NCBI GenBank assembly: GCA_020809705.1
Contig: CP085826.1
Location: 1,426,001 to 1,490,000, forward strand
From: Calonectria ilicicola
Taxonomy: Eukaryota; Ascomycota; Sordariomycetes; Hypocreales; Nectriaceae
Direction: 5' to 3'
Length of the DNA: 64,000 nucleotides
The notes under the pieces: generated by a model
Told to the model about the DNA's origin: nothing
Seen by the model: only the letters and a program-made list of their open reading frames with translations
Database searches by the model: none
Shown here: positions 11,317-24,267 of the stretch, in pieces
Layout of the letters: every line of letters begins with the position of its first letter
How positions within the stretch are numbered: position 1 is the first letter of the stretch
Program-made: the position numbers and the translations under genes

Positions 11317-12934
11317 GTTGTGTATGGTTTAATGGAATTGTCTGATTTGTTAAGCTCTGTAGGCAAAAAAAAAAATTCGCATGTAGTTTCGCTTTTGTGG
11401 GGTATGGTGTTTAATGGCTTTCTAGCGCCGTTTTTTGATAAGGACGAATACGTCAAAGGACTGTGTGTTGTCGTTTCCGGGAATGGCGGGAAAAAGGATA
11501 CAATGTGTGGTCAACCGAGTTAATGGGGTGGTTGAAGGAACGGTAGGGAGAGGAGAGAGGGTGGAAGACGACCGGGTAGTAGAAGTAGAGAGAGAGATGA
11601 CAGGTAAGAGGGTATAATTTTTTGTGTTGTTCAGCTAATATCAAGAAAGCCCCTCGCGCAGAATGGGCCAGTCGCAGGATGGTAGAATTCAGAGACAGAC
11701 TCTCGGTTGAGCTTGAGCAGCTCAGGAGCGGGAAAGCCTGTGGAAAACTAGGTCGAGATGGGTGATTGAAAATGTTGGAAACTCCGTCGAACTGCTGGAC
11801 TGCGGACCGCGAACAGCGCGGCCCGCAGTGGGCGTTTACAGCTCAGCGACGGCCGAAGGCATCTTGACTCGACTTAGTTTTGGTACGGGGTTCCTCTGAT
11901 CTGGGTGCTGGAAAAGTGCGACTTCGTTGTCTTGTGGGTTTGGGATTGTTATGGCGATGCCAAGTGGGAAAAGGAAGAGAAGACAAAGCGGAGCGAGAGG
12001 AGAGAAATATCCCAAACTTTTTTTCGCCCGCAGTGGGGGCGCTGCTGATTGGCTTCGTGCATGGCGCCCACAAAAAAAGGTCCCCCAGGGTACGTACAGG
12101 CCTTGGCGCACTCTGGTGGTGGGTTGGTGGGTGCGCCCACACGCAGCAGCCAAAGCAGCCCACATCTCAAGGGCTTGGTGGGCAGCTTGGCGGCCTTTCT
12201 CCAGGGGCGCCGCTCCCAGTGGCTTTTTCCAGCGCCTCGCGATGCAGTGACTTTCGCAGCGTCTCTCGGCGCCTCTCAGCGCCCCTGTCTGGCGCTCCAG
12301 GCCGGGGTGCGACCCCACTGCGCGGCGCTAGGCCGTTTGGGGCGTCGCTGGCACGCCGTCACCGCTATTTGGAGCCTCCAGCTTTTGCATCAAAAGAGTC
12401 ACAGAAGCAGCGCCTTGTCGAGACGTGTCGTGTGTAGTGACGTGATGTGAGCTGGCGATCCTCTTCAGCTGCGCTCTGTTTCGCTCGCTACGATGCAGGC
12501 AGATGCGCACAACTGGTTCTGGCGACAGCTCCCAAAAATGGATTCTTTTTTTAAAAATTTTATTTCCCGATCTACGTACGGATTCGGGGGCACAAGACAA
12601 AGGGTTCACCGTGCGGCCTCAGTGTTTGATATCCCTCGCCGGCTCCAGGGGTCCCTGCTTTTACACTGGCCTGATCCGACGTCAATTCAATTCAATCCAA
12701 TTGGGCTGTGCGGCTGCGCTGGGCTGGGGGGAGAGTATTATACATACATACGTAACATAATGCTGCTGCACTGCACACAGCCACATGAGAGGACGACCAT
12801 GCAGAGCAGAGAGACATGTGCCAGACAATGGAAGGGATAATTCCAATAACTCATCGACGCATATCCCCTAAGAGCGGACAGGCCAATGACCTCTCTGCAG
12901 CTGGAAGGGAGATGGAACCACAGCTGTCACGCTG

Positions 12935-13032
12935 CATACATACACATACACATACATACATACGCAGGCAGACATACATACATACATACATACATCCACT
13001 CAAGCATCCATCCATCCATCCATTCATCCAAA
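12935..13032. repeat. CATA/CATC microsatellite
   Basis: About 98 bp of tetranucleotide repeats: a CATA-type tract interrupted by a GCAGGCAGA stretch, passing into a CATC-type tract. It lies in the long non-coding interval. Confidence 0.9.
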
Positions 13033-13540
13033 CATACAACGAATCCCAAAAAATGGCCCCATTTTCCCATTTCACAGCAGACGCAAATCTAGACCCTCCC
13101 CAAACCAACCCCCAACCCACCCCAGACAGAGCTACGGGAAACGTTGCTTGAGTTGCATCTCGCTACAGTACGACAGTGATGTACATGACCGGGCTCTCGA
13201 CTGGGGACGGGACGAGACGAGGGACGCCTCATGCGACACATAGCCCTCCATGCCCATGCCTCGACTCCCGGCCGTTGCGTCTCAGTTCTCGGTACTGTGC
13301 CTAGCCCAGCCATGTACATATGCACGCCGACGGAGAGGGCGAGGGATGCCCATATTACGTACATTTCCTCCAGGGGGGAACCACTGCGTTTGTCCAATGC
13401 GTCGGTACATTGCATTCCCCTGCCGTTACAGCGGCCGAGGGAACTGGAACGGTCAAGCACCACAAATCCACGTACGCCCACACGTCGTCGCTCGATTGCC
13501 GCGCTCGCCTTGGGCGCATTGGGCCGGCACCGGAACCACA

Positions 13541-13567
13541 AAAAGAAAAAAAAAAAAAAAAAAAAAA
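13541..13567. repeat. poly(A) run
   Basis: Four A, one G, then 22 A in a row. A simple homopolymer, likely length-variable. Confidence 0.95.
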
Positions 13568-16500
13568 GGTCCAGAGGCAAATAGGCCCCCCCAGAGGCCC
13601 CAGAGGACCCATCCCCTTGCCTCGTAAGGGGATCCGCAATGACGGGCAGCTCCACCCGCAGAAACGAGGGGCGAAGTGTGCCTGTGCTCCCATTGTGGCA
13701 TTGATGGGTCCATGGATCACGGCCTAATGGGTCAATTCAGCCATGGAACAATCCGACTAGGGACATGGGGCACGAGCATGTAGCATGGAGCATGGAACAT
13801 GGAACATGGCATTGCAGTTGCAGGCGCCCGCGGCTGATGCAGCAGCGCGTATCACTGGCTGCGCTGAGGCCAATCAGTCGCCTCCGAAGCTGTGTCTGGA
13901 AATCATCGGGAGCATCAACAGAGCTGATGCTTGCCTCAATCATGGAGAAACAGTCTTGCTCCCGAGAAAAGGGGAACGGCCTCAATGCGGCAATGACATG
14001 CGCAAATTGTCTCTTCCTTCTACCCCTCAACTACCTTCATCCATGTTGCCACGGTCACTGGTGGGGTTCTCTGCGAGAGCCTCCACTGCCTCCATCCAGT
14101 TCCTCCAACGGACTCGGCCTAGACGAAGCAGCTAGTCCAGTCTGGACGTCTCCAGTCGACGATAGCCGCCATAGGCAACAAGCAACGTGAACAGCAAAAA
14201 AAAAAAAATTAGACGAGGGGTAGCACGAAACGGGAATGTCGGCTGAATGCCCATCTCCGAGCCATCTCGGTTGTTTTTTTTGACTCGGGACGAGAAAGTC
14301 CGGGAATGACAATTGTCAATTCTGCGCTTCGTCCCCCTGGGCATCCTGGCATTGGGAAGGTCAATCTTTTGCCTCGCTCGCCTCACCGGCCCTCACCCTG
14401 TCTCGGAGGCTCATTGAGGGAAGGGGTCGTGTTTTGCAATGACGGCATGTCTGACGGCCTCGGCACTTGATCCCACTCTCACCAGCAGCTTCACCATGTG
14501 CATCTGTTTCTTCTTTTTTTTTTTCCCTCCCTGCAAACCCCTCTTTCCACCACCGTCTCGCCGCCCCTCCCGCCCAAGGCCTACCGTCATCAAAGTCCTA
14601 CTAGCGCGACATTAGAGCCGGGCGCCATGTGAGCAGGAGTCGGTCATTGTGGCCATTCTGTTCGCGGACCGCTAGGCCCTCAAGCCTCGTCCTGCAACCC
14701 GCCTTAGAACTTTTTTTTTCTCCTTGCTCCGACGCCGCTGCAGATCCGCCAATGGTTGTCTCGGCATTAGCACGTACTAGGCAAACCGGTCCCACGTAAT
14801 GGGCAACTGCGTCGGGAGATGACAATTGCACCGGCTCTTGAGGCTGAACCTTGTGCCAAGCGATTGCTCACAGTTATGTTTGCATCATTTCATTATGACT
14901 CCATTGTCGTTGTGCTATACCGTGAGTCAGTAAAGAGAAATTAATGCCACCCTCAGAGCTGCCGGGTGCAAGCTTGCACGCTGCCGATTGGCTGAGCCAA
15001 ACGGTATGCGACCCTCCAACTCTGAGATGACTCTGCTGTTCCGTCACTGCCTGGATAGCTTTCCAGGGTAAGCTCCAACTAAACTCAGCTGTCAGTCTGA
15101 ACCGCACACGTGTGGACCCAGTGTTACTGATCCAATTATGCAACCCCAATGGAGCATGGCAGTGAGGGGGAAAATAAGACCAAAAAAATTAGGACGAAAC
15201 TAGACCGATACAACTGCTGACCGATTCCATGACCGACTTTCCTCAATGTGGCCCGTCTCTGACGGCATAGAATCTAGCAAAGAAGAAGAAAAAAAACCTT
15301 ACGATAGGCTATGCCCACTGACGCCACCGCAAACTCGTGCTCCAGCCGGTAACGAGTCGACTTGGGTTCCTTGCTGGCTCCAAATTACTCGCATGGATGA
15401 TGCTTCGGATAGTTGATTCAGAGCGCCCGCGCCTAAGTCCGCCAGGGGTTCAATGGTACGTACCCCGCGGTCCGTGCCTGTTGACCGCGCGCCAAAGGCG
15501 TTTATTAGAAGCTGTTTGGCGCGGGCGGGGAGTCCGTGGGAATCGCAGCAATAAGCCAAGTGCCATTAGTTGTGATGAGTCAGGGGCGCTCTGTTAGCGA
15601 GACCAGACCAAAATTTGTTTCTCCACGGAAAGTTGCAGAAAAGAAAAAAACGCCAAAGTGGAGTCTCGGTCTTGAAATTTGTCTCATGTGTCTTGACGGA
15701 CGTGAGCTATTCTAGAATGTTGTTATCTTTGGCTTTGTAGTTCACCAAATAGAAATAGCAGGATTCACACCGTCAACTAATCAATGGGTGTTGTCAACAT
15801 AAGACTAGATACGTGGCTGTTGGCTCAGGTGATTGGTGTCAGAAAACACGGCAGATGTCGCAACATTGTGCCGCAACTCAACAAAGAAAAAATGTAGCAC
15901 ACGAAAAAACCAAAAATGATCATAAAGGCAGAGTTAAATTTACTTTTTATTAACCAGGTCTATCAAGAATTGTCCGATTTGTGTTTTTCTTTTGCGTGTT
16001 CTCATCGATTGAATTTTTTGCTTTCATAGTTTCATGCAGCATGTGGGTCGTGGATAAACACCTAACAAACAAGTACTCACGCTGTGTAAAACAGGAAACA
16101 ACTTCTTTCTCTCTCCATTCGGTCTCTACTTATTCAATATTTCCCCCAAGGAACAGATGCATAGGAATTGGCTTTAGTTAATCTTTAAATCTCCTTGAAT
16201 ACTCGTGAAACTGTCCTGGGTTGACATGATCGACTGCTACCCTATAGTAAACACCACCGAATGACGTCTCATATTCCAGAACAAACTCTATCTGAGGTGT
16301 GTCATCAACGCCAACATCACCTAATTGACCAATTCAATAACATCTATGCCATAAGTAACATCAAATTAGACTCTGACAAGACAGTAGCACTGTTTACAAT
16401 CCCTTGCCAGATCCAAAGTGGTCCGTGCCTGGTCCCCGAATTGCCCACTGTGGGATCTTATCTTATCGGAGCTGGGCCGCAGGTTGCCTGGCCAGCGGCC

Positions 16501-16713
16501 AAAATTAGCGCTGGGGCCCCGTAAACAGCAAAGAGTATAGATGAATTTGGACGTTAAGCATCGTTTAGCAACCACCAAGACCCATCAATGAACCTGGCCT
16601 GGTCCCGTATCTGCTACATTGCAAAGTCCGCGTCCTCGTCGTCGTTGTAAATCGTACCCTTCGACTCGATCCCCCGCCGCAGTCAACATTCTACTTTGGC
16701 TTGCCCAGCTGCC

Positions 16714-19345
16714 ATGGACGCGTCACGCAAGTCCTCGCACAACCTCTTCGAGGTCTACCTCCGCCTGCGACCGCCGCCTCTCAGCAGCAGCCGCAGCTCC
16801 AACCCCGAGCGGATTCTCGATGTTGAGGAACCCGAAGCAGATCAGCACCCGACGCATATTACCCTGAACCCGCCTACGGATCGTCGCCGGGCCGTTGAAA
16901 AATTCGCCTTTACGCAAGTGTTTGATGAGGATGCCTCGCAGCTCGATGTTTTCCACAGCACCGAGATTCCCGCGCTCGTCGAGGGTGTGTTAGAACCCCG
17001 AATCGGGGATGGATTCGACGCAGTGGTGGCTACTTTGGGTGTCACCGGCTCAGGAAAGGTGATTGCTTCTGGAAACTTGATGCTCGCGCAGACGCTGACC
17101 GCCATATCAAGACTCACACCATCTTGGGCTCTAAGACGCAGCGTGGCCTGGCCCAATTGGCCATGGACGTAATCTTCCGGTCCATTGGCGAAAATATGGT
17201 CGAACCGCATTCGATCTACTCCGTTTTTGACTCCCTGCAGGCTTGCGATGCCTCGGAATCGACCTTGACGCTGGCGTCCCAGTTTTTCGACAATTCGAGC
17301 GACAGAGCGTCCAGGGCGGGCTCCCGTGCCGCCACACCCATGATTGTACGACCCCAACAACAAACCGTTTCCTTTTTCAAGTCCCAAAAGATTCCCCGTC
17401 AAGTGTCGAAGCTGGTGGAGACAATGCCTGGGGCCTTTCCTCGTGAATCCGTGGCAAGCTCGGCAAGCGCAAAAAGCATCCGACTCGTCACGCCCGAGGG
17501 CTCTCCTTGTTCCAAAGATAGATAGCGTCATCCAACCGAACAGGAGGGAGTGCCACAATGCGGTCTCCAGCATAGTGCAAGCGCCATTCATTGCCCAGCC
17601 ACGCCCAAGCGGGCCTGGCCGAAGGCTTTTGTGTCTCTAACTGCAGCAACGCGTACAAAGAAAATAGCTAAAAATGAAAAGGGCGACAGCAGTTACCTCT
17701 CACCCCCACCACGACGACAAACCCAGCGCTCGGCTGCGCTCCCCTCGTCCCCCGATGTTAGCAACATTCTCATCCCGTGCGATGAAGCTGCCGAGTACAT
17801 CGTTGTCGTCTCCATGTACGAGGTGCACAATGACCGAATCTACGATCTCCTCACCCCCGCCTCCAAGTCGAGCGCCACAAAAGAGCTTCGCCGTCGCCCT
17901 CTTTTGTTTAAGTCAACGGAACTTTCCCCTGACCGCAAGGTTGTTGCTGGTCTCCGCAAAGTAGTCTGCACCACTTACGAGGAGGCTTTGATGGTGCTTG
18001 ATGCAGGCCTTCAGGAACGAAAGGTGACGGGCACCGGCAGCAACAGCGTCTCAAGCCGAAGCCACGGCTTTTTCTGCTTCGAAGTCAAGAAGCGAAGCCA
18101 TCACAGCAGGAGTACAGCTTGGGATGGCAACAAACTCACCGTTGTCGATCTGGCTGGCAGTGAGCGTGCCCGAGAAGCCAAGACAGCCGGTGCTACGCTT
18201 GTTGAAGCTGGCAAGATCAACGAGAGTCTGATGTATCTGGGACAATGCCTCCAAAGCCAGAGCGAAGCCGGAAGCTCCAGCAGGGTAAGAGGATATTTTC
18301 CCGTGATCAATGCTGTCAATTGAAGTAACTGACTGACACAACTGTATAGCCTGGCGTCGTACCATACCGACAATGCAAACTCACAGAGATTCTCTTCTCC
18401 AACTCATTCCCCTCAGCATCAGCCTCGACGGCGCATCACGCCCCTCGACGCAACCCTCAGAGAGGTATCATGATTGTGACTGCCGACCCAATTGGCGACT
18501 TCAATGCCACCTCCCAGATCCTGCGGTACAGTGCCCTCGCAAGAGAGGTTACTGTTCCTCGCATCCCCTCCATTACCAATACTATCCTGGCACACCCCCC
18601 TCCAATGGCCACCAACCGACCTCCCAGCCCAGTGCACCAACACCCTCGCCCCTTTATGCCCCCGGGATCTAGCAGGAATTATTCTCCTCCAATGAGCTCC
18701 GACGAGCGCGTGACTATGGAAATCGCTGCTCTGGAGATTGCCCGCCTTAGTGATGAGATTGACCAGCTCCGTGCTGAGGTCGACCTTCAGCTTGATGCTC
18801 GTATCGCGGCTGAAGCTCATCTCCTAACAATGGAAGACAAGATGCTTGACTTGGAGGCTGCCATTCGCGAAGAGTGCGCCATAGAGTTTGAGCAGCGGCT
18901 AGCCATTGAGATGGCTCGCTGGAAGGCTTCCATGGCCATTGAACAGGAGCGCAACGATGAGCACTGGGACCGCAAGGTTGAGGTTCTGGAGCGAGGTCTT
19001 GCCCCTGGTGACGACGAGGGAGACGTTGACAAGGAAAATGTCCTGATTGAGAACCTTGAGGACGAAGTGGAGCGCTTGCGACGGGAAAACACAATTCTCA
19101 AGCGAGAACTCGCCTCTCGCAGTCCGACTAAGCGTCGGCCACTAGAAGAGCGCGAAGACTTTGCTCCCCAGTCCGCATCCAAGGGCTCCTCCGACGGAGT
19201 ATCGAACCTGGGCCGCAAGCTTGAGCGGATGCGTGTTAGCGGTGATAGCACACGCACTCCCAGCGTTGCCAGCAACGGCAGTCCTACCAAGAAGATGCGC
19301 AAGTTGGCGACGAAGCGGTGGGAAGAGCACGACGACGCTGAATAG
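16714..19345 (+). CDS. kinesin-6-like motor protein, insert region damaged
   Basis: Exons 16714-17058, 17112-18284 and 18350-19345, with introns of 53 and 65 nt, give ~837 aa if one internal stop is ignored. The motor core has a P-loop TLGVTGSGKT spanning the first intron, switch I NSVSSRSH, switch II DLAGSER, and YRQCKLTEILF. Between P-loop and VVSMYEVHNDRIYDLL lies an insert of ~200 residues, as in kinesin-6 motors (MKLP/KIF20, fission yeast Klp9), which act on the central spindle. A coiled coil and a basic tail (SPTKKMRKLATKRW) follow. The ATG at 16714 gives the expected motor start. Oddity: frame is stopped by TAG at 17523-17525 inside the insert, and coding-like stretches in the other two frames suggest up to three one-base insertions between ~17.51 and ~17.67 kb. 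Either a sequence error or a damaged gene. Confidence 0.85.
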
Positions 19346-19865
19346 AGTTGCTGAGTCGCATCGTTGCGTCTTTTACTAATCCGGCATGCTACTGTGGTTT
19401 TTCCCCGTTACGAATTTGGGACACCATCATGATAGAAAATATTTGGGATGAGCGGTTAGGCAAGGCGGGTTCTGGTTTGGTTTGCGCGAGTCTTTGCCAA
19501 GGATAGAAGGGCTTGGAGTATACCCCCCCATTCGTGTAATTTTTGTTGACATGTGGTTCTGGTTCTGGGTCTTGACATGATGCATTCTGTTCGAATACGG
19601 CTATATACATGGAATGAATGTGTTTTTCTTGTTCTTCATTTATTTATTTGCTGGCTGGTGGATTGATTGAATGAACTTGATGTGGATATCAAAACTAGGT
19701 ATCTAAGACTAATACTCCTAATACGAACAGATGGTCGTTTCTCTCTTGCTTGCATACATTATGATTATGATAGGTGTGGGGGTATTGCACATTTACAAAC
19801 ATTTAACGCTCAACGCCCAAGAATTCCTTGTTCATGATGCCTTTCCTTTCAGTTCTGGTCCATCA
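19346..19865. other. convergent intergenic region
   Basis: It lies between two 3' ends; AT-richer than its neighbours, as 3' untranslated DNA often is. Nothing else was seen. Confidence 0.45.
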
Positions 19866-21050
19866 TTACCTTCCGCCGGGAGTGTAGTACTCGGTAATGC
19901 CACCTGGAGGAGCAGCTGGCCGCGTGCTTGACTCTCCTGTCTGGGCCTCCTTACTGCTGCCACCATTGTCCTCTTGCACCGGGCTCCTAGTCTGAAGGGG
20001 AATGTTTTGCTGGGGCTGCACTGTTGTCATGCCCTGACCAGTCGACACCATGGGTTGCTGTTGCTGCTGCTGCTGGGGCATGGGCTGCCATCCCTGGTAG
20101 GCCTGTCCCCAGTAGGGTGGCGCAACGACCATGACACGGCGCATGGCGGCGTTGCGGCGGGCTGTCTCGATGCAGGCGCTGACGAAGAGGGTGAAGTGGA
20201 CGACCCAGACGAGGCAGGACATGACGGCAACGGCTGTGAAGCGGGCGCGGGCAGCCGCGTAGCGCTTCTCGGCCTCGGTCTCATCGTAGTCATCGTTGCC
20301 GCAGCTCACGTAGGCTTGCTGCGCGGAGCTCCAGCAGCTGCCGCCGTAGTACTCGTCGACGTCGTAGGCGCTGAAGTAGGCGACAAAGGTGCACTGGATG
20401 CCGCCCACGACGGCGGCGGCCATCCAGATGATGAGGGAGACGCCGACGTGGGCGCCCGGGTGGATGCCGGCGCGGCGCTTGCGGAGGAGCCAGGTGACGA
20501 TTTCGGCCAAGTCCCAGACGAGAGCCATGAAGAACTTGGGGTTTGAGTGTTAGTGGTTGAGCGGTTTCCAAAAGTGTGAACTAGAGAGTGAACATACAAG
20601 GGGGGTGCACAGGACAAAGGCATAGCCGGCGTCGCTGAGACCTGCAATGGAGAAGCTAATGGCAATGGCGCAGATGCAAATCAGGATGGAGAAGATGCGC
20701 ATGACAACCTTGGTGTAGACCCAGGTCGTGATGGCGTTGGTGACATGTTGAGGCTGCTGTTGCTGGTACTGCTGCTGGAACTGCTGGAACTGCTGCGGGT
20801 TGAGCTGGTACGTCTGGGTGCCAGCGGGGGGCGAGTAAGGCTGGAAGGGCTGGCCGTAGGCGCGGGGATCCTGCTGGAAGTGAGCGGGCGGGAACTGGCC
20901 CTGTTGTTGCTGTTGCTGTTGCTGAGTGTTTGTGGGAGCAAAGGTTCCCTGCTGTTGGGCGGGAGCGCGAGTTGGCGATGGTGGTGATACGTCGGCTGCG
21001 GCTCGAGCGTAGTCGGGGTCAACAGTCTGCGTTGACATTTCCGGCGCCAT
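19866..21050 (-). CDS. four-helix (MARVEL-like) membrane protein with Q-rich tails
   Basis: Two exons, 21050-20598 and 20534-19866, with a 63 nt intron (GTATGT...CCCCAAG), encode 373 aa. The N-terminal ~115 residues are disordered and rich in Q and P with several Q runs. Then come four membrane segments: around VMRIFSILICICAIAISFSI, GYAFVLCTPLFFMALVWDLA, ISLIIWMAAAVVGG-type, and AVMSCLVWVVHFTLFVSACI. The C-terminal tail again has a Q run and ends near EYYTPGGR. The topology fits the MARVEL-like four-helix family of fungi, found at eisosomes or in vesicle traffic; that placing is by architecture only. The loop between helices 3 and 4 has two Cys that could pair outside the cell. Confidence 0.85.
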
Positions 21051-22705
21051 GGCTGGCTTTATTTTAATTTAATTAATTTTTTGTTTTGGTGTAAACGGGC
21101 TGGCTTGCTGTATCTTTCTTTTTTGTCCGAGTGGCGTGGCTGTTTAGCAGGACTGGGATTTGCCGTTGATCTTGCTTAATTTGAGTGGGCTTGGCTGGGC
21201 TTGGTGTAAAACGAACGATGGGGTGAGCGAGCCGTGGAAAATGAATGTGAGTGCGAATAAAACGCAGAAACGAGAGACACGCTGGGGTTTATTAAACCGC
21301 AGAACTGGCAACGAGTGTGTGTGTGGTGAAGACCAGGCAACCCTCTCCTTCAGTGAAGACGAGCACAGGAGAAAGAAGGGAAGGGGAGAAAAAACCGACG
21401 ACATGGGAAATTGGGACTTCATGCCTAAAACTAGCTGTCACCATTCACGCCATGAATCCTTTGAGCTAGCCGAAATCTGTCTGGCCCGGCCTAGGCCAGC
21501 CCAGTCCGTGGCGACCAAAAAAAAAACCACAAAGAGACCAGACACTTGGGACTGGGATGATCACGGGCCCCCCATGCGGTGCCTAGAAATGTGGTTTCTT
21601 TGTCGCTGTGCTAGCACCAAACCATGCTAGCCAAGCTCCGTGATTGGCCACAGCTGCCAATAGCGCCCCTGGGTTAGCTTAGCCTGGGCCCCGCCCCTGG
21701 TCCGGAGACTTCTGTTTGCGGGAATGAGCCGGGGGAGACGGTGTGATCAGATTGGACGCTGAGCGAGCATAGGAAATAAGAGCATGAAAAAAAAAGGGTC
21801 ATGATCCGTGGAAGGGGAGGAAAATAAGGTGTTGAGAGGCCCCAGCCCTACGGGGAGCAGCGAGGATTTCGTTCTTGGCTGCTGATCGGCAACATACGAA
21901 AAATATCGTTGGTCGCCTTATTTTTGTCTCTTTCTATTTTCGCGTTTTGCTCTTCTTCGTTGCGCCTCTTCACTCTTCGCTCTTCTCTCTCCTTTCCCAT
22001 GGTTTCGTCTGTTGGCCTTTGTGTAAGCAACAACAAATAACGCTACTGGGCCTCTGTCAATTTAAAACTCGACCGCCTACCAACCTGACCCTTTTCTTAA
22101 TTGTCTTGGCACTCGGATCCGACCAACTGCCATCGGCTTAGAGAGAAAAAACCCGCACCGTACGCCAGTTAGTTACGCATTACCAATACACGAGGGCCCT
22201 GTTGGACGGCGGCGGCTCCTCTCGAACTTCGCCTCCAGAGCCAGCTTCGGGCAATGATCGGCGCCTCGCCTTTAAACCCGGCTCGCTCGCTCGCTCGCTC
22301 GCTCATCGTTAAGCGCTTTGCTTTTTGGTCGGGTTTGAGCCGGGTTGTGGTCGTGGTGCTACGCGGGGCGGCCCATTGTTTTCCTGTTCCAGTTCCCCCT
22401 TGTGCGCTTTGAGCTCCCTCTCGGCATCGGCCGAGCCGTTTCCGGGTACCGGTACATGCCTGGGCTTCGGTCCCGACAAATAGCAGCTAAGCTATGTCAT
22501 ACTCGCTTCATGGTTCATGTTGGAGGTTCCGTGGCACAGGCACAGACAGGCACCGGGCACCTTTGAGCGACCAGCAGCTCCGTCCGTGTGGTGTGGGTAT
22601 CAAATCCAGATTCCATAACTATAGCAGAAGTCTCTATCCTTGATGACGTTTTTGTACATGCTCTCCCTCTTCCCATGACGCCCTCCACAGCTCGTCTCCC
22701 GCCTT
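21051..22705. other. 1.65 kb intergenic region upstream of the MARVEL-like gene
   Basis: Long promoter-side interval holding several short A runs and a GCTC repeat at 22281. No convincing coding frame or RNA gene. Confidence 0.45.
22281..22304. repeat. GCTC tetranucleotide repeat
   Basis: Six tandem GCTC units in non-coding DNA. Confidence 0.9.
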
Positions 22706-23410
22706 TTATTCTCGTTGCAGCACCACTAGCAGACCCATGATGCCTAGCATCACCGTCTTGAGCCAAGGGTGCTCTGATAGCAAGATTGTCACGTAGCCGA
22801 CAAAGGGCATGTATGCCACAACGCTTCCGATAATGTCCTTGCGCACTAGGTAATCCTGCCCCTTGGCGTACAGCTCGGTATCGTCGGACAAGTTGTTGTC
22901 TCCCTTGGTTAGGAGCTGGGCGTCCTCTCTGTGTCGCAGGCACAATGCATGTTAGCTGCCATTCTTGGTCATATCTTTCACTGGGGATCCCAGATGCTCA
23001 GCAATACTTACCCGCTGCCAAACTTGCGAACAACTCTGTGGACAATGGGAATATCCTTGCCCCGGACCTCGTAGACAACCACTTCTCCCACTTCGGTATC
23101 GCGCATCATGTTTCGGTTCCACAGGAAGAGTAGATCACCACGCTGGAAGGCGGGCTCCATTGAGCCGGAGAGGACGACGACGATCGGGGATGGTGAGTCG
23201 GTGATGACGGAGAGACCTTTCCACATCTGCGGGCGGGCATGACACGTTAGCTGCACGGCTTCTAGACGGAGCATGGACGAGGGGCGCAAAAGTCGACAGC
23301 TGCGGCCCTCCAAAAAGACAAGGACGCACCATGAATGCGGTGGACAGGATCAGCGCAAAGTTCATCAGCTGGGCGGCGGCCTGCCGCGGGTTTCCGAGAC
23401 TTGAGAGCAT
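22706..23410 (-). CDS. SEC11: signal peptidase complex catalytic subunit SEC11
   Basis: Three exons, 23410-23330, 23226-23012 and 22928-22706, give 172 aa, the normal length. The protein cleaves signal peptides from secretory proteins in the ER membrane as part of the signal peptidase complex. An N-terminal membrane helix ([16 protein letters not shown]) leads into SGSMEPAF, which has the catalytic Ser (~residue 49), and IVHRVV with the catalytic His (~90); TKGDNN with the conserved Asp follows across the third exon. A second hydrophobic stretch ([11 protein letters not shown]...[10 protein letters not shown]) closes the protein. Joins: ATG|GTGCGT, a GTAAGT donor after G-S-G, and an ACAG acceptor that gives [14 protein letters not shown]. 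All motifs are intact, so a working housekeeping gene. Confidence 0.97.
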
Positions 23411-23735
23411 GGTGGGCGGGTTGTTCAGCGGCGTCGGAGGTGGGGAGGCGACTCTTGGACAAGAGCTTGGTGATGCTTGGTCGCGAGTCGAGATGCCATG
23501 AGAAAGGACATGGTGGCTCGCTGGCTCTGGGGCGCACGGGCCATGCTGGAGTGTGTGTGTGTGTGTGTGTGGGTGGTTCAATTGAGGCATGAGAGCACAT
23601 GCAGGTCCCTGGCCTGGCGCATGTGGCTTGTGCTTGCGACGCAACGGGTACTGTGGCGTGGCTTGACAGGAGCTATACGCGAGTGAGAAGAACAAAACAA
23701 GGTGCATCTTGAAATAGATAAGACAATGGAGAATG

Positions 23736-23826
23736 GACAGAAATATAATATAATATAAATAAGCATAAAATTATTTTATTTCATTTCATTTATTTATTTC
23801 CGTAATTATTTATTTTTGTGCATTTC
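23736..23826 (+). repeat. AT-rich flanking repeat, left copy
   Basis: A ~90 bp AT-rich stretch beginning GACAGAAATA and holding ATTATTTATTTTT near its end. A similar stretch with the same start and end motifs lies at 25176-25260, on the other side of the exon-intron repeat locus. The middle parts are only loosely alike and both are very AT-rich, so common descent is uncertain. Confidence 0.4.
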
Positions 23827-24267
23827 TTGGGAGCTGGGAGATAGCTGGATAGCTCAGTTAGGTTGCTTCTGCCCCAACAGACAGTTCGTGCCTCAGTCAC
23901 AATCCAACTGCAACTCTCTCGCGACTGGTCTGAATGGTAGAACGACATAACAACTCAGGCAATTGCCATCATACCAAACACCAGAAGGTGCAGAATTGCT
24001 TGATGATATTGTCTCGGCCGCGTCCCCGTCTTTTCCTTTCCTTTTCTTTCTCTTCAGACTCGCACGCCCACACGCCTTGTACGTATTTCCCATCACCCAG
24101 TTACGCTGCCAGCATACACGACCACCCTTCATGAAGAGTTACTAACTGTGCTTACAGTTTTTTTCGAAACGAGTTTTTTTGCCGTACAGTTGTCCATCCC
24201 TCGTTTGGATGTTGGATACTAATAGTCCAGAAGCTCACAATCACCACCACCACCACCACCACCATCA

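Larger units (their letters stand above)
11317..16713. other. 5.4 kb gene-free divergent interval
   Basis: This separates two divergent genes and is far longer than any other gap here. It has overlapping long open frames on both strands around 11.8-12.5 kb, which is what GC-rich non-coding DNA gives; none has a protein motif. It also holds a CATA/CATC microsatellite, a 22-base A run and many shorter A or T runs. It may hold long 5' leaders, enhancer-like elements or non-coding transcripts, but none can be shown. Confidence 0.5.

Noticed and set aside
11836..12450. Several overlapping long open frames on both strands in GC-rich sequence
   Set aside because: Open in many frames at once with no domain, no splice partners and low-complexity composition; expected from GC-rich non-coding DNA.
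23840..23910. tRNA-like stretch (TAGCTCAGTTAGG)
   Set aside because: It looks like a D-arm, but no matching acceptor stem or T-arm GTTCGAATC-type sequence is at the right distance.
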